Origin: Paenibacillus dendritiformis
GTDB taxonomy: Bacteria; Bacillota; Bacilli; Paenibacillales; Paenibacillaceae
Reading direction: 5' to 3'
Assembly: GCF_945605565.1 (NCBI RefSeq)
Contig: NZ_OX216966.1
Span: 3,464,001-3,528,000 of the forward strand
DNA length: 64,000 nt
Shown: positions 26,163 to 34,700 of the stretch, one piece after another
Position numbering within the stretch: position 1 is the stretch's first letter
Layout of the letters: each line of letters starts with the position of its first letter
Notes under the pieces: generated by a model
Told to the model about the DNA's origin: nothing
What the model saw: the letters and a program-made list of their open reading frames with translations, nothing else
Database searches by the model: none
Made by a program: the position numbers and the translations under genes

Positions 26163-26561
26163 ATGAGATTTTCAAAAGCGACGAATTATGCTCTTCACAC
26201 GATGCTCATGCTCGTGGAAGCTGCTTCGGTGAAGCCGATTGGCGTCCAGCAGTTGGCGGAAGCTCAAGGCGTCTCGCCGACCTATCTTTCCAAAATTTTA
26301 ACGAGGCTCGTAAAAGCAGGAATGATTGAATCGGTTTCCGGGGTCAATGGAGGCTACCGGCTAACCCGCAATAAAGACGATATTACGTTTTTGGATATCA
26401 TTCATGCCATCGAGGGGACCGCTTCGTTATTTGAATGCGGCTTTGTCCATGGTTCCGAATGCTTGATTCAAGCGGTCATGAAGGAAGCGGAAGAGAAAAT
26501 GGAACAGCATCTTAACAATGCGAAATTGGCGGATCTGGCATTCAAGCAAACGCAAGTCTAA
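26163..26561 (+). CDS. Rrf2-family transcriptional regulator
   Basis: 132 residues. HTH part: MRFSKATNYALHTMLMLVE, then IGVQQLAEAQGVSPTYLSKILTRLVKAG and the wing VNGGYRLTR. The C-terminal part has two Cys (LFECGF and SECLI) but not the three-Cys cluster of IscR/NsrR, so iron-sulfur binding is doubtful; a thiol switch of the YwnA/CymR kind is possible. The start at 26163 follows GGGAGG. The same 24-bp box lies before this gene and before the flavoprotein gene, so it probably represses itself and the redox operon downstream. Confidence 0.88.
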   Translation: MRFSKATNYALHTMLMLVEAASVKPIGVQQLAEAQGVSPTYLSKILTRLVKAGMIESVSGVNGGYRLTRNKDDITFLDIIHAIEGTASLFECGFVHGSECLIQAVMKEAEEKMEQHLNNAKLADLAFKQTQV

Positions 26562-26630
26562 GCTGATCCGCCTCGGGCAGCGAGGAAGAGATATAAATTC
26601 GCTGCGAATAAAAAGTGTTTTTTTTGGTTT

Positions 26631-26654
26631 TATTATAGATATAATGAGTCTTTG
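26631..26654 (+). promoter_or_regulatory. Rrf2-type box upstream of the redox operon
   Basis: The element reads TATTATAGATATAATGAG then TCTTTG. Its core ATTATA-GA-TATAAT is a perfect dyad, and it lies 27 bp before the flavoprotein start. A T8 tract precedes it. It shares 20 of 24 bases with the box before rrf2. Confidence 0.72.
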
Positions 26655-26681
26655 TTATCTACGTTAGAGAGGATGAACATC

Positions 26682-27584
26682 ATGACTTACGATTGCGCCA
26701 TTATTGGCGGTGGCCCCGCCGGCTTGAATGCAGCCCTCGTTCTTGGCAGGGCGAGGAGAAGGGTTGCATTGCTCGACAGCAACCGCCCCAGAAATGCGGT
26801 CACGCATGCGTCACACGGCTTTATTACGAGAGACGGTATAACTCCGTCCGAATTCCGCCGGATTGCATATGAGGAGGTGCTGCGTTATCCGTTTGTCGAA
26901 CATTTCCCAACCGAGGTTGCAGCACTGAACCGGATTGAATCCGGATTTGAAGTGCTTGATTCGTCAGGCCTTCGCCTTCCGGCGCGCAAAGTGATCCTGG
27001 CGACGGGCGTAAAGGAGGTGTTTCCGGAGATCGAAGGCTTTTATCCGCTGTACGGCAAAAGCTTGTTGAATTGCCCTTATTGCGACGGTTGGGAGCTCCA
27101 GGATCAACCGCTTGTCCTTGTATCCGAATCTCCAAGCGTGTTTCATACCGCCAAGCTGCTCCTCAATTGGAGCAAGGACCTGGTCGTCTGCACGAACGGT
27201 AAGGCTCCGTTGACGGAAGAGCAAATAGATCGGCTGCACACACTGGGTATCGCCGTAATGGAGCAGCCGGTTGCGGCTTTCGTCGGCCAAGATGGGCAGC
27301 TTGATCATGTTCGCTTTGCGGACGGAACTCAGGTTCCGCGGGCCGGCGGCTTCGTGATGCCTCAGTTTGTGCAAAGCACGCCGATCGGTGAACAACTGGG
27401 CTGCGCAAGGACGGAATCGGGCGGGATCCAGACGGATCAACGGGGAAGAACCTCGATACCCGGCCTGTATGCCGCAGGGGATGCTTCGCGTTTCTCGCCT
27501 TCCCAAGTGGTATTTGCCGCAGCGGATGGCAGTCGAATCGCAATGAGCGTCAATTTGGATTTGACGGAGGAAGATTACGGATAG
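26682..27584 (+). CDS. thioredoxin-reductase-like FAD/NAD(P) oxidoreductase
   Basis: 300 residues. FAD-binding GGGPAGLNAA (9-18), a redox CPYC pair (Cys131, Cys134) and the FAD-closing GLYAAGDAS near residue 265 give the low-molecular-weight thioredoxin reductase fold. It moves electrons from NAD(P)H via FAD to the disulfide and on to a partner, plausibly the thioredoxin at the end of the same operon. It is 5-10 residues shorter than a housekeeping TrxB. ATG 26682 lies nine bases after AGAGAGG. The gene is preceded by the Rrf2 box. Confidence 0.9.
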   Translation: MTYDCAIIGGGPAGLNAALVLGRARRRVALLDSNRPRNAVTHASHGFITRDGITPSEFRRIAYEEVLRYPFVEHFPTEVAALNRIESGFEVLDSSGLRLPARKVILATGVKEVFPEIEGFYPLYGKSLLNCPYCDGWELQDQPLVLVSESPSVFHTAKLLLNWSKDLVVCTNGKAPLTEEQIDRLHTLGIAVMEQPVAAFVGQDGQLDHVRFADGTQVPRAGGFVMPQFVQSTPIGEQLGCARTESGGIQTDQRGRTSIPGLYAAGDASRFSPSQVVFAAADGSRIAMSVNLDLTEEDYG

Positions 27585-27673
27585 GAGGTGGTGTTTTACG
27601 GCCCGTGTGTTCTTGCCGGGACAGCTTTGCAAGCCACATATTTCGACCGAATGGATTGGGGAGGTAAGGCGGA

Positions 27674-28126
27674 ATGGAATTCAGAATGGTTCTCGATGAA
27701 GTCAATCCTGCTGCATACGAGGCGATGATGGGCCTTGAGTCGTTTGTGATGACATGCGGTTTGGATCCGTCCATCATTGAGCTAATCAAGCTAAGGGTGT
27801 CACAAATGAATCGCAGCTCCGTGTGCATGAATATAAACGGCAGAACTCTTTATGACAAAGGAGACAATTTCGAGCGGATTGTACTCCTGGATGTGTGGCG
27901 CGACGTGCCTAATTACAGCAGCCAGGAGAAAGCGGCGCTTGAGCTGGCGGAGCATATTACGCGAGTCGCCGAGCTGGGGGTCCCTGATTATGTATATGAA
28001 CAAGTCCGTGCTCATTTTACTGAGCAACAGTACGTGAATCTCGTAATGGCCATCAATGCCATCAATTGTTGGAACCGGCTCGAAATTGCGGCCGGCATGA
28101 CACCTGGATGCGCAATGGAAAAATAA
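27674..28126 (+). CDS. carboxymuconolactone decarboxylase (AhpD-like) family protein
   Basis: 150 residues, all helical. Layout follows AhpD-like proteins (SIIELIKLRVSQMN... and YVNLVMAINAINCWNRL near the C-terminus). In the family, peroxidase activity uses a CxxC followed by His; here the first Cys is Ser and the His is Asn (SSVCMNIN). The enzyme is therefore either a non-peroxidase member or changed in mechanism. It lies between a reductase and a thioredoxin gene, with GGGGAGG before the ATG. The 89 bp upstream of it hold no gene I can support. Confidence 0.85.
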   Translation: MEFRMVLDEVNPAAYEAMMGLESFVMTCGLDPSIIELIKLRVSQMNRSSVCMNINGRTLYDKGDNFERIVLLDVWRDVPNYSSQEKAALELAEHITRVAELGVPDYVYEQVRAHFTEQQYVNLVMAINAINCWNRLEIAAGMTPGCAMEK

Positions 28127-28153
28127 ATCATGCTATAGGAGAGGAAGATCCGA

Positions 28154-28471
28154 ATGACGATTTACCATGTTACCGATGCGGCATTTCACAAGGAGCTGCA
28201 AGGCACAGGATTGACTCTTGTCAATTTTTGGGCGCCTTGGTGCGGACCTTGCCGGATGTTTGCCCCCATACTTGAAGCGTATGACGCAATAGGGAACAAC
28301 GATGTGAAGCTGCTCAAAGTCAATGTTGACGAAAATGCGGAGACCGCCGCTCACTTCGGGATTATGGGCATTCCGGCTACGATTCTGTTCAAAAATGGCG
28401 AAGCGGTCGACAAACAAGTCGGAGTCATGTCCCTGGAAGGACTAAAGGCGTTCGTATCAAGACATCAGTAA
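28154..28471 (+). CDS. thioredoxin
   Basis: 105 residues, single thioredoxin fold with the classic WCGPC (Cys30, Cys33) and the cis-proline in MGIPATILFKNGE. It is the last gene of the rrf2-flavoprotein-AhpD-like-thioredoxin cluster, with a GAGAGGAAG ribosome binding site. Its likely role is to carry electrons from the flavoprotein to target disulfides. It is not in the usual trxA position, so it is probably a stress-specific second thioredoxin. Confidence 0.93.
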   Translation: MTIYHVTDAAFHKELQGTGLTLVNFWAPWCGPCRMFAPILEAYDAIGNNDVKLLKVNVDENAETAAHFGIMGIPATILFKNGEAVDKQVGVMSLEGLKAFVSRHQ

Positions 28472-28489
28472 TATATGTAGATAGCTAAA

Positions 28490-28518
28490 AAAAGGAGCAG
28501 CAGGGCTGCTCCTTCTCT
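28490..28518. terminator. bidirectional terminator between trx and the VOC gene
   Basis: AAAGGAGCAGC and GCTGCTCCTT form an 8-10 bp stem with A-rich sequence before and TCTCTCATTT after. It separates two convergent genes. Confidence 0.85.
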
Positions 28519-28521
28519 CAT

Positions 28522-28971
28522 TTACCGCTCGTAGGCTTCCATATCCCCGCCTTCGCCGAGGTTAAGCTGCCACAAAATTCCGAACCGATCTTCCACTTGT
28601 CCGTAGCGTTTGCTCCAGAATGTCTCCTGCAGCTCCATGACGACCTTGCCGCCGGCCTGCAGCTTGTCGTAAATCGACTGGAGCTGGTCCTCGTTCTCGC
28701 AAATCGCAGCCAGGCTGATATTGTTGCCGACAGTGAATGGCATTCCCGGGAAGACGTCCGAGAACATGACGTTGCTGCCCAATATGTTGAGACGGGCATG
28801 CATAACGAGATGCTTGGCTTCCTCCGGAAGCGTAAAGTCCGGGTGGGGCGGCGTGTCGCCAAAGGTCATGATCTGCGGCTTGTCTGTGCCGAACACCTCA
28901 GCATAGAACTCGACGGCTTCCCGGCAGTTCCCGTTAAAATTCAAATATGCATCTACGGACATGTGCTTCAA
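28522..28971 (-). CDS. VOC-superfamily protein, PhnB/glyoxalase type
   Basis: 149 residues. PhnB-like (3-demethylubiquinone methyltransferase-type name in databases) VOC fold: AYLNFNGNCREAVEFYAEVFG at the start, VMHARLNILGSNVMFSD in the middle, and an end with FWSKRYGQVEDRFGILWQLN. The function of such proteins is generally unknown; some bind antibiotics, and others bind metals. The gene is monocistronic, read opposite to the redox operon. Confidence 0.88.
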   Translation of the reverse strand: MKHMSVDAYLNFNGNCREAVEFYAEVFGTDKPQIMTFGDTPPHPDFTLPEEAKHLVMHARLNILGSNVMFSDVFPGMPFTVGNNISLAAICENEDQLQSIYDKLQAGGKVVMELQETFWSKRYGQVEDRFGILWQLNLGEGGDMEAYER

Positions 28972-29118
28972 CTCCTTCGTTCGATTGGATCTTCATCGTA
29001 TAGTATTTAGCGGCAGGAAATCAATTATGCTATGAAAAAATATTTTAATTTTTTATTAATGGTGAGGGGAAGGCGCCCTGTTCTTACACCTCCTGCCGTG
29101 AGATCGGATTCTTAAGCA

Positions 29119-29820
29119 TCATCGGAGCCAGAAAATAAAAATAACGGTGGCGTTCATGACGCCGTGCAGCATAACGGGCATCCACAGGGTTCCCCTCCTC
29201 TCATAAAAGAGCGCAAACAGGCTGCCAGTTACTATAGCGTTCAGCATCAGCTCTGGAGCATGGCCGACCCCGAAAATAAGCGCGCTGACGATGACGCCGG
29301 CAAGGACGCCGAAGCGGCTCCGCAAATAGCCGTAGATTACGCCTCGATTCACGACCTCTTCCACCAATGGAGCAACGACAGCTCCCATAAGTAATGTTAG
29401 AATGAAGCCGACCGATTCTGCCGGCTCCGCCTTGGAAGAGCCTTCCGACCACAGAAACGTAAATGTAACCCATAGCACGAGCAATGAGATGAGATTGGCG
29501 AAGAGCGCCCAGGGCAGCAATTGCAGCCAGTCCTTCCTCGTTGGCCTGCGGAATCCGAAGGATGTCCAGGTTAATTGATACTTGCGGATGATGACGAGGC
29601 CGATAACAGCGAGTTGAATGATGTGGATCAGGAAGGCAGCTGTGTAGCGGGCATAGGCGGGCAGGAGCCCCAGATACTCCAGCGGAACTGCGGCCGCGTT
29701 CATGACGGGAGCCGACAGCAGCAGCCTCCATATAACGAGAATAAACAGCACGTCGATTCCATTCCATGGCACCTTGACTTGTTCGTTGGTGCGAGGCGGG
29801 GGAATTAGGTTGTTGCTCAT
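29119..29820 (-). CDS. CPBP-family intramembrane metalloprotease
   Basis: 233 residues with about seven membrane segments. The Abi/CAAX (CPBP) motifs are present: EExxxR as EEVVNR (Glu154, Glu155, Arg159), then FGVGHAPE and MLHGVMNA with the two His. Members cut membrane proteins or prenylated CAAX-like peptides, and in Gram-positive bacteria also give immunity to bacteriocins. No bacteriocin gene is adjacent. GGAGAAAT lies before the ATG. The gene is monocistronic. Confidence 0.9.
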   Translation of the reverse strand: MSNNLIPPPRTNEQVKVPWNGIDVLFILVIWRLLLSAPVMNAAAVPLEYLGLLPAYARYTAAFLIHIIQLAVIGLVIIRKYQLTWTSFGFRRPTRKDWLQLLPWALFANLISLLVLWVTFTFLWSEGSSKAEPAESVGFILTLLMGAVVAPLVEEVVNRGVIYGYLRSRFGVLAGVIVSALIFGVGHAPELMLNAIVTGSLFALFYERRGTLWMPVMLHGVMNATVIFIFWLR

Positions 29821-30020
29821 TGGACATTTCTCCTTTGCGATGATTGTGTATCAGCGTTGGCAGTTCATCGATCTGTGGAAGAACGATATTGTGAATAGTT
29901 GCCATTATAGCCGGCCCCGTTACGTCACTTTCAATGAACAAACGGTGAACATCGGTTTGCCTGAGCAGCAATGAGGGGAAATTGGATCATATTGCTTGGC
30001 GGATAGAATCGTACGAATTA

Positions 30021-30068
30021 TTGACATAGCACCAAATGGTTTCATATAATCGGAAAAGCGAAACCATT
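30021..30068 (+). promoter_or_regulatory. promoter with ArsR-type palindrome before the AHSA1 gene
   Basis: TTGACA at 30021-30026, 18 bp, TATAAT at 30045-30050. AATGGTTTC (30035-30043) in the spacer and GAAACCATT (30060-30068) after the -10 form a 9-bp inverted repeat flanking the -10. This is the expected place for autorepression by the ArsR protein at 30538. Confidence 0.75.
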
Positions 30069-30102
30069 CGGTTTCCTATTTTCGAATGAAAGGAGAATGA
30101 GG

Positions 30103-30537
30103 ATGGAAACCAACAACAAGAACACAGTTCCCGATATCCGGCAAACCGTGGTGTTGAACGCACCGATTCAAAAGGTGTGGGATGTCGTATCGACGGCGGA
30201 GGGCATTGCCTCCTGGTTCATGGAGAATGATTTCGAACCGAAGGAGGGACATGAATTCCATATCCAATCCCCGTTCGGACCTTCCCCGTGCAAAGTCATC
30301 GAGATAGAGGCGCCGCACCGGCTGTCCTTCGCGTGGGATACGGACGGCTGGATCGTCACGTTCCTGTTGACAGAGATGGGGGACAAGACCGAGTTCACGT
30401 TGATTCACGGCGGGTGGAAGGCAGCGGATGCGATTATCGGGAAGGCGAATGAGACGAGCGCCGTCATTCGCGATCGGATGAATCAGGGCTGGGATGCGAT
30501 CGTGCATCAACGGCTTCGCCAGGCGGTCGAGGGCTAA
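30103..30537 (+). CDS. SRPBCC/AHSA1-domain protein
   Basis: 144 residues, one START-like helix-grip domain: [18 protein letters not shown] at the N-terminus, then [12 protein letters not shown], and a long C-terminal helix with [16 protein letters not shown]. The family (activator of Hsp90 ATPase homologue 1-like) binds hydrophobic ligands. The ATG at 30103 is eight bases from AAGGAG. Its stop codon is directly followed by the GTG of the ArsR gene. The AHSA1-ArsR pair is a common operon in Firmicutes, with unknown ligand. Confidence 0.88.
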   Translation: METNNKNTVPDIRQTVVLNAPIQKVWDVVSTAEGIASWFMENDFEPKEGHEFHIQSPFGPSPCKVIEIEAPHRLSFAWDTDGWIVTFLLTEMGDKTEFTLIHGGWKAADAIIGKANETSAVIRDRMNQGWDAIVHQRLRQAVEG

Positions 30538-30906
30538 GTGTCATCGTCTGCGGCCAAGTACGATGTGTTTCAGGCTATCGCCGACCCAACCCGCAGGGAA
30601 GTTCTTCGCTTGTTGGCGGACAAGGAAATGCCGATTTCCCAGATTACGAGACATTTTCCGATCAGCCGCACCGCCATTGCCAAGCATCTTCATATTCTGA
30701 CCGAAGCCGAACTGGTCAGCGGGCGGAAGGTGGGCCGGGAGAAGATCTACCGGCTGCATCCGGAGCCGCTAACGGAGCTGAAGGATTGGCTCTCCTTCTA
30801 CGAGCGCTTCTGGAGCAACAAGCTGTCCATCCTGAAGCATGTCGTGGAGCAAGAGACGAATCCCGGCTTGCGAGTGGTGGAAGCGGAGGAGAAGGACAGG
30901 CACTGA
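30538..30906 (+). CDS. ArsR-family transcriptional repressor
   Basis: 122 residues, winged HTH: FQAIADPTRREVLRLLADKE, ISQITRHFPISRTAIAKHLHIL, and REKIYRLHP in the wing. It lacks the metal-binding Cys motif of ArsR/CadC, as usual for the subgroup linked to AHSA1 proteins. It starts at GTG immediately after the stop of the preceding gene, so it is translationally coupled. It probably binds the inverted repeat at 30035-30068. Confidence 0.9.
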   Translation: MSSSAAKYDVFQAIADPTRREVLRLLADKEMPISQITRHFPISRTAIAKHLHILTEAELVSGRKVGREKIYRLHPEPLTELKDWLSFYERFWSNKLSILKHVVEQETNPGLRVVEAEEKDRH

Positions 30907-30925
30907 CATTCCCGTCAGTGCCTTA
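30898..30925. terminator. terminator between arsR and the MFS gene
   Basis: GGCACTGAC and GTCAGTGCC form a perfect 9-bp stem over a short loop. It overlaps the last bases of both convergent genes. T runs are weak. Confidence 0.7.
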
Positions 30926-32122
30926 CCTGGTTGTTCGAAATGTTCCCTTGGAGAGATAGAAAGCAAGCAAGGCGACGATGGCGCTTGCGATGAGGAACAG
31001 CCAGGGAATCGGCAGATGGTCCGCCCATAGGCCTGACAAGAGCAAGCCGAGCGGCAAGACCAGCTTCATGAACATCGAAGAGGTGCCTGCGACGCGTCCG
31101 AGTAAATGATTCGGCGTCGACTCCTGGCGAATCGCCAAATAAATGATATTGACGATGACGGTGGTGCAGGTTCGGCAGGCTAACAGGATCGCGAGCTGCC
31201 ACCAAGCTCCTGCGAAGAAAAATAAGCAGAGCACAACCGCATCGATGCAGAGCATGGCATGAAAAATGGCGCCTCTTGTCCATTTCTTGCGCAGCAGCTT
31301 CTGTCCCTTCGCCCCGGCAATCCCCCCGAACGCCGAGATGGAGAACATCCAGCCGACCTCCTTCGATGTCGCTCCCAACTGATCTACCGTGTAAAAGACG
31401 AGAACGCCGATGACGAAGCTCGTGGCCAAATTCGTGAACAAGATGGTGATTGTCGGCGGAAGCAATGTCTTATTGCCGAACAGCTCGCTCATCCCTTCCT
31501 TCATATCTTGCCAAAGGGTCTGTTCGCGCGCACATTCAGGCGATGGCACCGGATCCAGCAGCAAGACAGTCACCCATAAGAGAACCAGGCTTATCGCATA
31601 AATAAGGAACATCCACTCATAAGCCAGCCAAATGATTAGGAAGCCGGCGATGGACGGTCCGATAATCGAGAGTACCGTTCCCAGCAGTGAGAACCGGGCC
31701 TGAATATCGGTCATCCTCTCCCGGGGAAATAACTGCGGCATAATCGCATGCTTCGCGTTGCCGAAGGTGTAGCTGACGGTCGAGAGCAGGAAGCCGAGCA
31801 GATACAGCTGCCACAGATGGAGCGCATTCAGCCACAGGAGAAGTACGAGGAGCGCAGCGAGTCCGGCTTGAAGGAAACTGGTCCACGTCATCATCTTCTG
31901 CCGGTTCATCCGGTCGACCATTACCCCGGCGAGCATGCCGAGCAGCACGTTCGGCACAAAATCCATCACGCGCATCGTACTCATGGCGAGTGCGGATTGG
32001 GACCATTCATAAATAAACAGCGGCAGGATAAAGCTGTAGATCTGGCCGCCCATCGTTACAATGAACGTGCTGGCATATAACACATTGAAATTCCGATATT
32101 GATGCAGCGATGTATCTGACAT
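30923..32122 (-). CDS. MFS exporter (MFS_3/macrolide-efflux-like)
   Basis: 399 residues, 12 hydrophobic segments. N-terminal YASTFIVTMGGQIYSFILPL and the conserved loop GVMVDRMNRQKMM place it with the MFS_3 group (EntS, MefA-like exporters). It is divergent from an SgrR-like regulator 103 bp away. In E. coli SgrR controls the sugar exporter SetA, which is an analogous pairing. The substrate is not known, but sugar or sugar phosphate stress relief is one idea, drug efflux another. Confidence 0.88.
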   Translation of the reverse strand: MSDTSLHQYRNFNVLYASTFIVTMGGQIYSFILPLFIYEWSQSALAMSTMRVMDFVPNVLLGMLAGVMVDRMNRQKMMTWTSFLQAGLAALLVLLLWLNALHLWQLYLLGFLLSTVSYTFGNAKHAIMPQLFPRERMTDIQARFSLLGTVLSIIGPSIAGFLIIWLAYEWMFLIYAISLVLLWVTVLLLDPVPSPECAREQTLWQDMKEGMSELFGNKTLLPPTITILFTNLATSFVIGVLVFYTVDQLGATSKEVGWMFSISAFGGIAGAKGQKLLRKKWTRGAIFHAMLCIDAVVLCLFFFAGAWWQLAILLACRTCTTVIVNIIYLAIRQESTPNHLLGRVAGTSSMFMKLVLPLGLLLSGLWADHLPIPWLFLIASAIVALLAFYLSKGTFRTTR

Positions 32123-32225
32123 ACTCCCTCATCCTTCCGTTGATGTTATTTCCAGTGTAGAATGAAGAAACGGGAACAAAAAGTGATAATATGGATGAAA
32201 TAGTTCCCCTTTTAGGAGGATGAGC

Positions 32226-33974
32226 ATGTATCCTTATTTGATTGACCTGGCCAGACGTTTTCCTCAAGGGATCGAGAACGAGACGGGGATTGGAGAGCTG
32301 GCCGCTCTGTTTCAATGCTCCACGCGCTATACGAAGACGATACTCAAGCAACTCCATCAGCAGGGAGACATCCGCTGGATTTCTTTTCAAGGAAGAGGCA
32401 AGAAGCCGCGTCTTCTGCTGCATAAGAGCCTGGAGGAGATCATTCGCCTCTATTTTCAAGCGTTGTGGCAGAAGGGCGAATTTCAAAAGGCGTTCCAACT
32501 CATCGCCGAGCATGGCATGTTCCAGGACGGGGAGATCAAGCGTTTCATTGAAGAGGCGTATGGCCTGCACCATATTGTACATAACGAGAAGCCGTTGGAT
32601 GTGTTCCGCTATCCGTATCCGAATACGCGCTTAGTGCTCGATCCGCTGCATGCGATCTCGAGACATGATGTGCATTTCGTCGAACACATTTTTGATTCCC
32701 TGCTGCGGTTCGATCCGGAGCTTCAACAGCCTGTGCCTCATCTTGCCCATGCTGTCGATACCGGGGACGGGGTGTCGTGGCGAATTCTGCTGCGCAAAGG
32801 CGTCCGCTTCCATGATGGAACGGCCGTCCGAAGCTTGGATGTGATGGGCACGCTGAACCGGGCCATGAAGCGGGACCGGATGTTCATTCCGATGGAGCGC
32901 ATGACGATAGAGGATGATTATTCCTTGACGGTGCAGTTGAAGGAGCAGAATTATTTATTTCCGCGAATCGTATGCAGTCCGAAGCTGTCCATCGTGCCGC
33001 TGCGATGGATGGAAGGCGGAGAACACGGCATTCCGCCCGGGACAGGGCCCTTCCGGCTGGCCAGCCTTACGGACACCTTGGTGAAGCTGGAAGCTTTCGA
33101 GCATTATTTTGGCTGCCGGCCTTGGCTCGACCAAGTCGAGGTGATCCATACGCCCAACCTGTTGACCTTTGGCTTATCGACCAGCGTGTCGAACGATCCG
33201 GATGAAGAGGCGGTGAAAATCGAGCAGGTAGAGCAGGGGGCCGATTTTGTGCTGCTCAACGCCAATGAATCGAGTGTCTTCCATGATGAGGCCGCCAGGC
33301 ATTGGCTCTATGATGCGATCAAGAGCGAGGCATTTTGCTTGCGGGAAGAGGGAGAGTTCGCGGCGACGAGCTTCCTGGTTGACCGCTCGGAACGGCAGCT
33401 GCCTGAGGCATGCGCGAGGCCGAAGCCTGACATCCCGTGGCCGACGATCCGCATCCGGGTTCAGCAGATCCGGCCGGAGGCCAATCATTTGAGAGAGGCC
33501 AAGGTGCTGGAGCGGCTGCTGCATGCACATGGATTGCAATGCGCATTGGAGATCGTGTCACCCGCCGAGATCAACGAGGAAGCAGGGAGCAAGTATGACT
33601 GCTTCGTCGGGGGAATCGCTTTCGGCAAGGACTGGATGATGTCGGCGATGGCCATGCTGCAGGGCAAGGGCAACTACCTGATGTCGGCGTTGCCAGAAGA
33701 GGGCAGAAGTCATGTGCGCTCCCTCCTTCGTCAGCTCCAAGGCGAGCGCTCGGAAGCGGCGAGGGTGCGAAGGTATGAGGAGATTGAATCGTATTTCACC
33801 AGCCAGGCCATTTTGAAATTTCTGGCGCATCGCCGCCATACGCTCTATGTGTCGAAGCACAGCCCGTTCTACCATATCCGAATGGATGCCAACGGGAAAA
33901 TTGATTACCGCGCTATCGTGAGAAGCAGGGATTCCCGGGGAGAAGGGGAATCAGCTACAGCTCCCCTTCCATAA
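32226..33974 (+). CDS. SgrR-like transcriptional regulator with solute-binding domain
   Basis: 582 residues. N-terminal winged HTH of the SgrR_N kind (about 1-110: IGELAALFQCSTRYTKTILKQL, WISFQGRGKKPRLLL), then a cytoplasmic SBP_bac_5-type domain (about 150-550: DGVSWRILLRKGVRFHDG, PPGTGPFRL). The ligand of such regulators is bound by the solute-binding domain. GGAGG lies six bases before the ATG. It is divergent from the MFS gene and probably controls it. The last 20 bases overlap the 3' end of the antisense ankyrin reading frame. Confidence 0.88.
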   Translation: MYPYLIDLARRFPQGIENETGIGELAALFQCSTRYTKTILKQLHQQGDIRWISFQGRGKKPRLLLHKSLEEIIRLYFQALWQKGEFQKAFQLIAEHGMFQDGEIKRFIEEAYGLHHIVHNEKPLDVFRYPYPNTRLVLDPLHAISRHDVHFVEHIFDSLLRFDPELQQPVPHLAHAVDTGDGVSWRILLRKGVRFHDGTAVRSLDVMGTLNRAMKRDRMFIPMERMTIEDDYSLTVQLKEQNYLFPRIVCSPKLSIVPLRWMEGGEHGIPPGTGPFRLASLTDTLVKLEAFEHYFGCRPWLDQVEVIHTPNLLTFGLSTSVSNDPDEEAVKIEQVEQGADFVLLNANESSVFHDEAARHWLYDAIKSEAFCLREEGEFAATSFLVDRSERQLPEACARPKPDIPWPTIRIRVQQIRPEANHLREAKVLERLLHAHGLQCALEIVSPAEINEEAGSKYDCFVGGIAFGKDWMMSAMAMLQGKGNYLMSALPEEGRSHVRSLLRQLQGERSEAARVRRYEEIESYFTSQAILKFLAHRRHTLYVSKHSPFYHIRMDANGKIDYRAIVRSRDSRGEGESATAPLP

Positions 33975-34600
33975 TCTTGCCTAAATAGACTTCAGGATGG
34001 GCAATGAACTTGGCAAACGGGCCCAGATCCGCATATTCCTGATGCTCGACATCATAATAACCGATGCAATACCATATCGCGAGCATTGAAATTAACGTCG
34101 GCGCCATGGTCCAACAGCCATGCGACCGTCTTCCTGTCGCGATCGCCCACCGCTTTTCTCAGTGTGCTCCCGCCATGCTTCCGGACATCGAGACCAAGCT
34201 CGTGAATGAGCGGGATGTTCCGCTTGTTGCCGTAATACGCCTGATCATAGGCATTCGACTTCACCCGGTTCAGCGCGTCCAGCTTCGCCCCGTGCGCCGC
34301 CACATAGCGAACCGTTTCCTCGCCGCAATAGCGCACGGCGATGAGAATGGCCGGATCCTGCTTATCATTCAGGTTGACTCCATGCTCGATGAGGAGCTTC
34401 ACGATTGGAAGCTGCTCTGCGAGCAGCGCAATATGCAGGGGGCGGAGCGTCGTGTATTGGCTAAGCGTAATCTCCTCCTCGATATCCCAGCCCTGCGCGA
34501 TCGCTTCGCGGAGCGCGGGAACATGGCCTTCCACGATCTGCATCGCCCGGTCGGGCAGCGTCTCGAATCTTCCGATATCCTTCAACTGTATCAAGGTCAA
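33955..34600 (-). pseudogene. ankyrin-repeat protein, frameshifted near the 3' end
   Basis: The open frame from 34600 gives 182 residues with at least three ankyrin repeats (LRPLHIALLAEQLPIVKLLIEHGVNLN region, KTVAWLLDHGADVNFNA), then stops at 34052. From about 34085 a different frame continues with clearly protein-like sequence: WYCIGYYDVEHQEYADLG, then FAKFIAHPEVYLGKIMEGEL, to a stop at 33955. One indel near 34070-34095 would join them into a protein of about 214 residues. This is either a real loss-of-function change or a sequencing error. Ankyrin repeats mediate protein contacts; the partner is unknown. Confidence 0.75.
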
Positions 34601-34700
34601 TCCCTCCTAATCTATGTAATCTATGAACCCTATCAATCCAGCGATGTTTTTGCCCGGGCCAAGAAATGTCCGTTCCGGGAACGCGGCTTTCTTAACAAAA

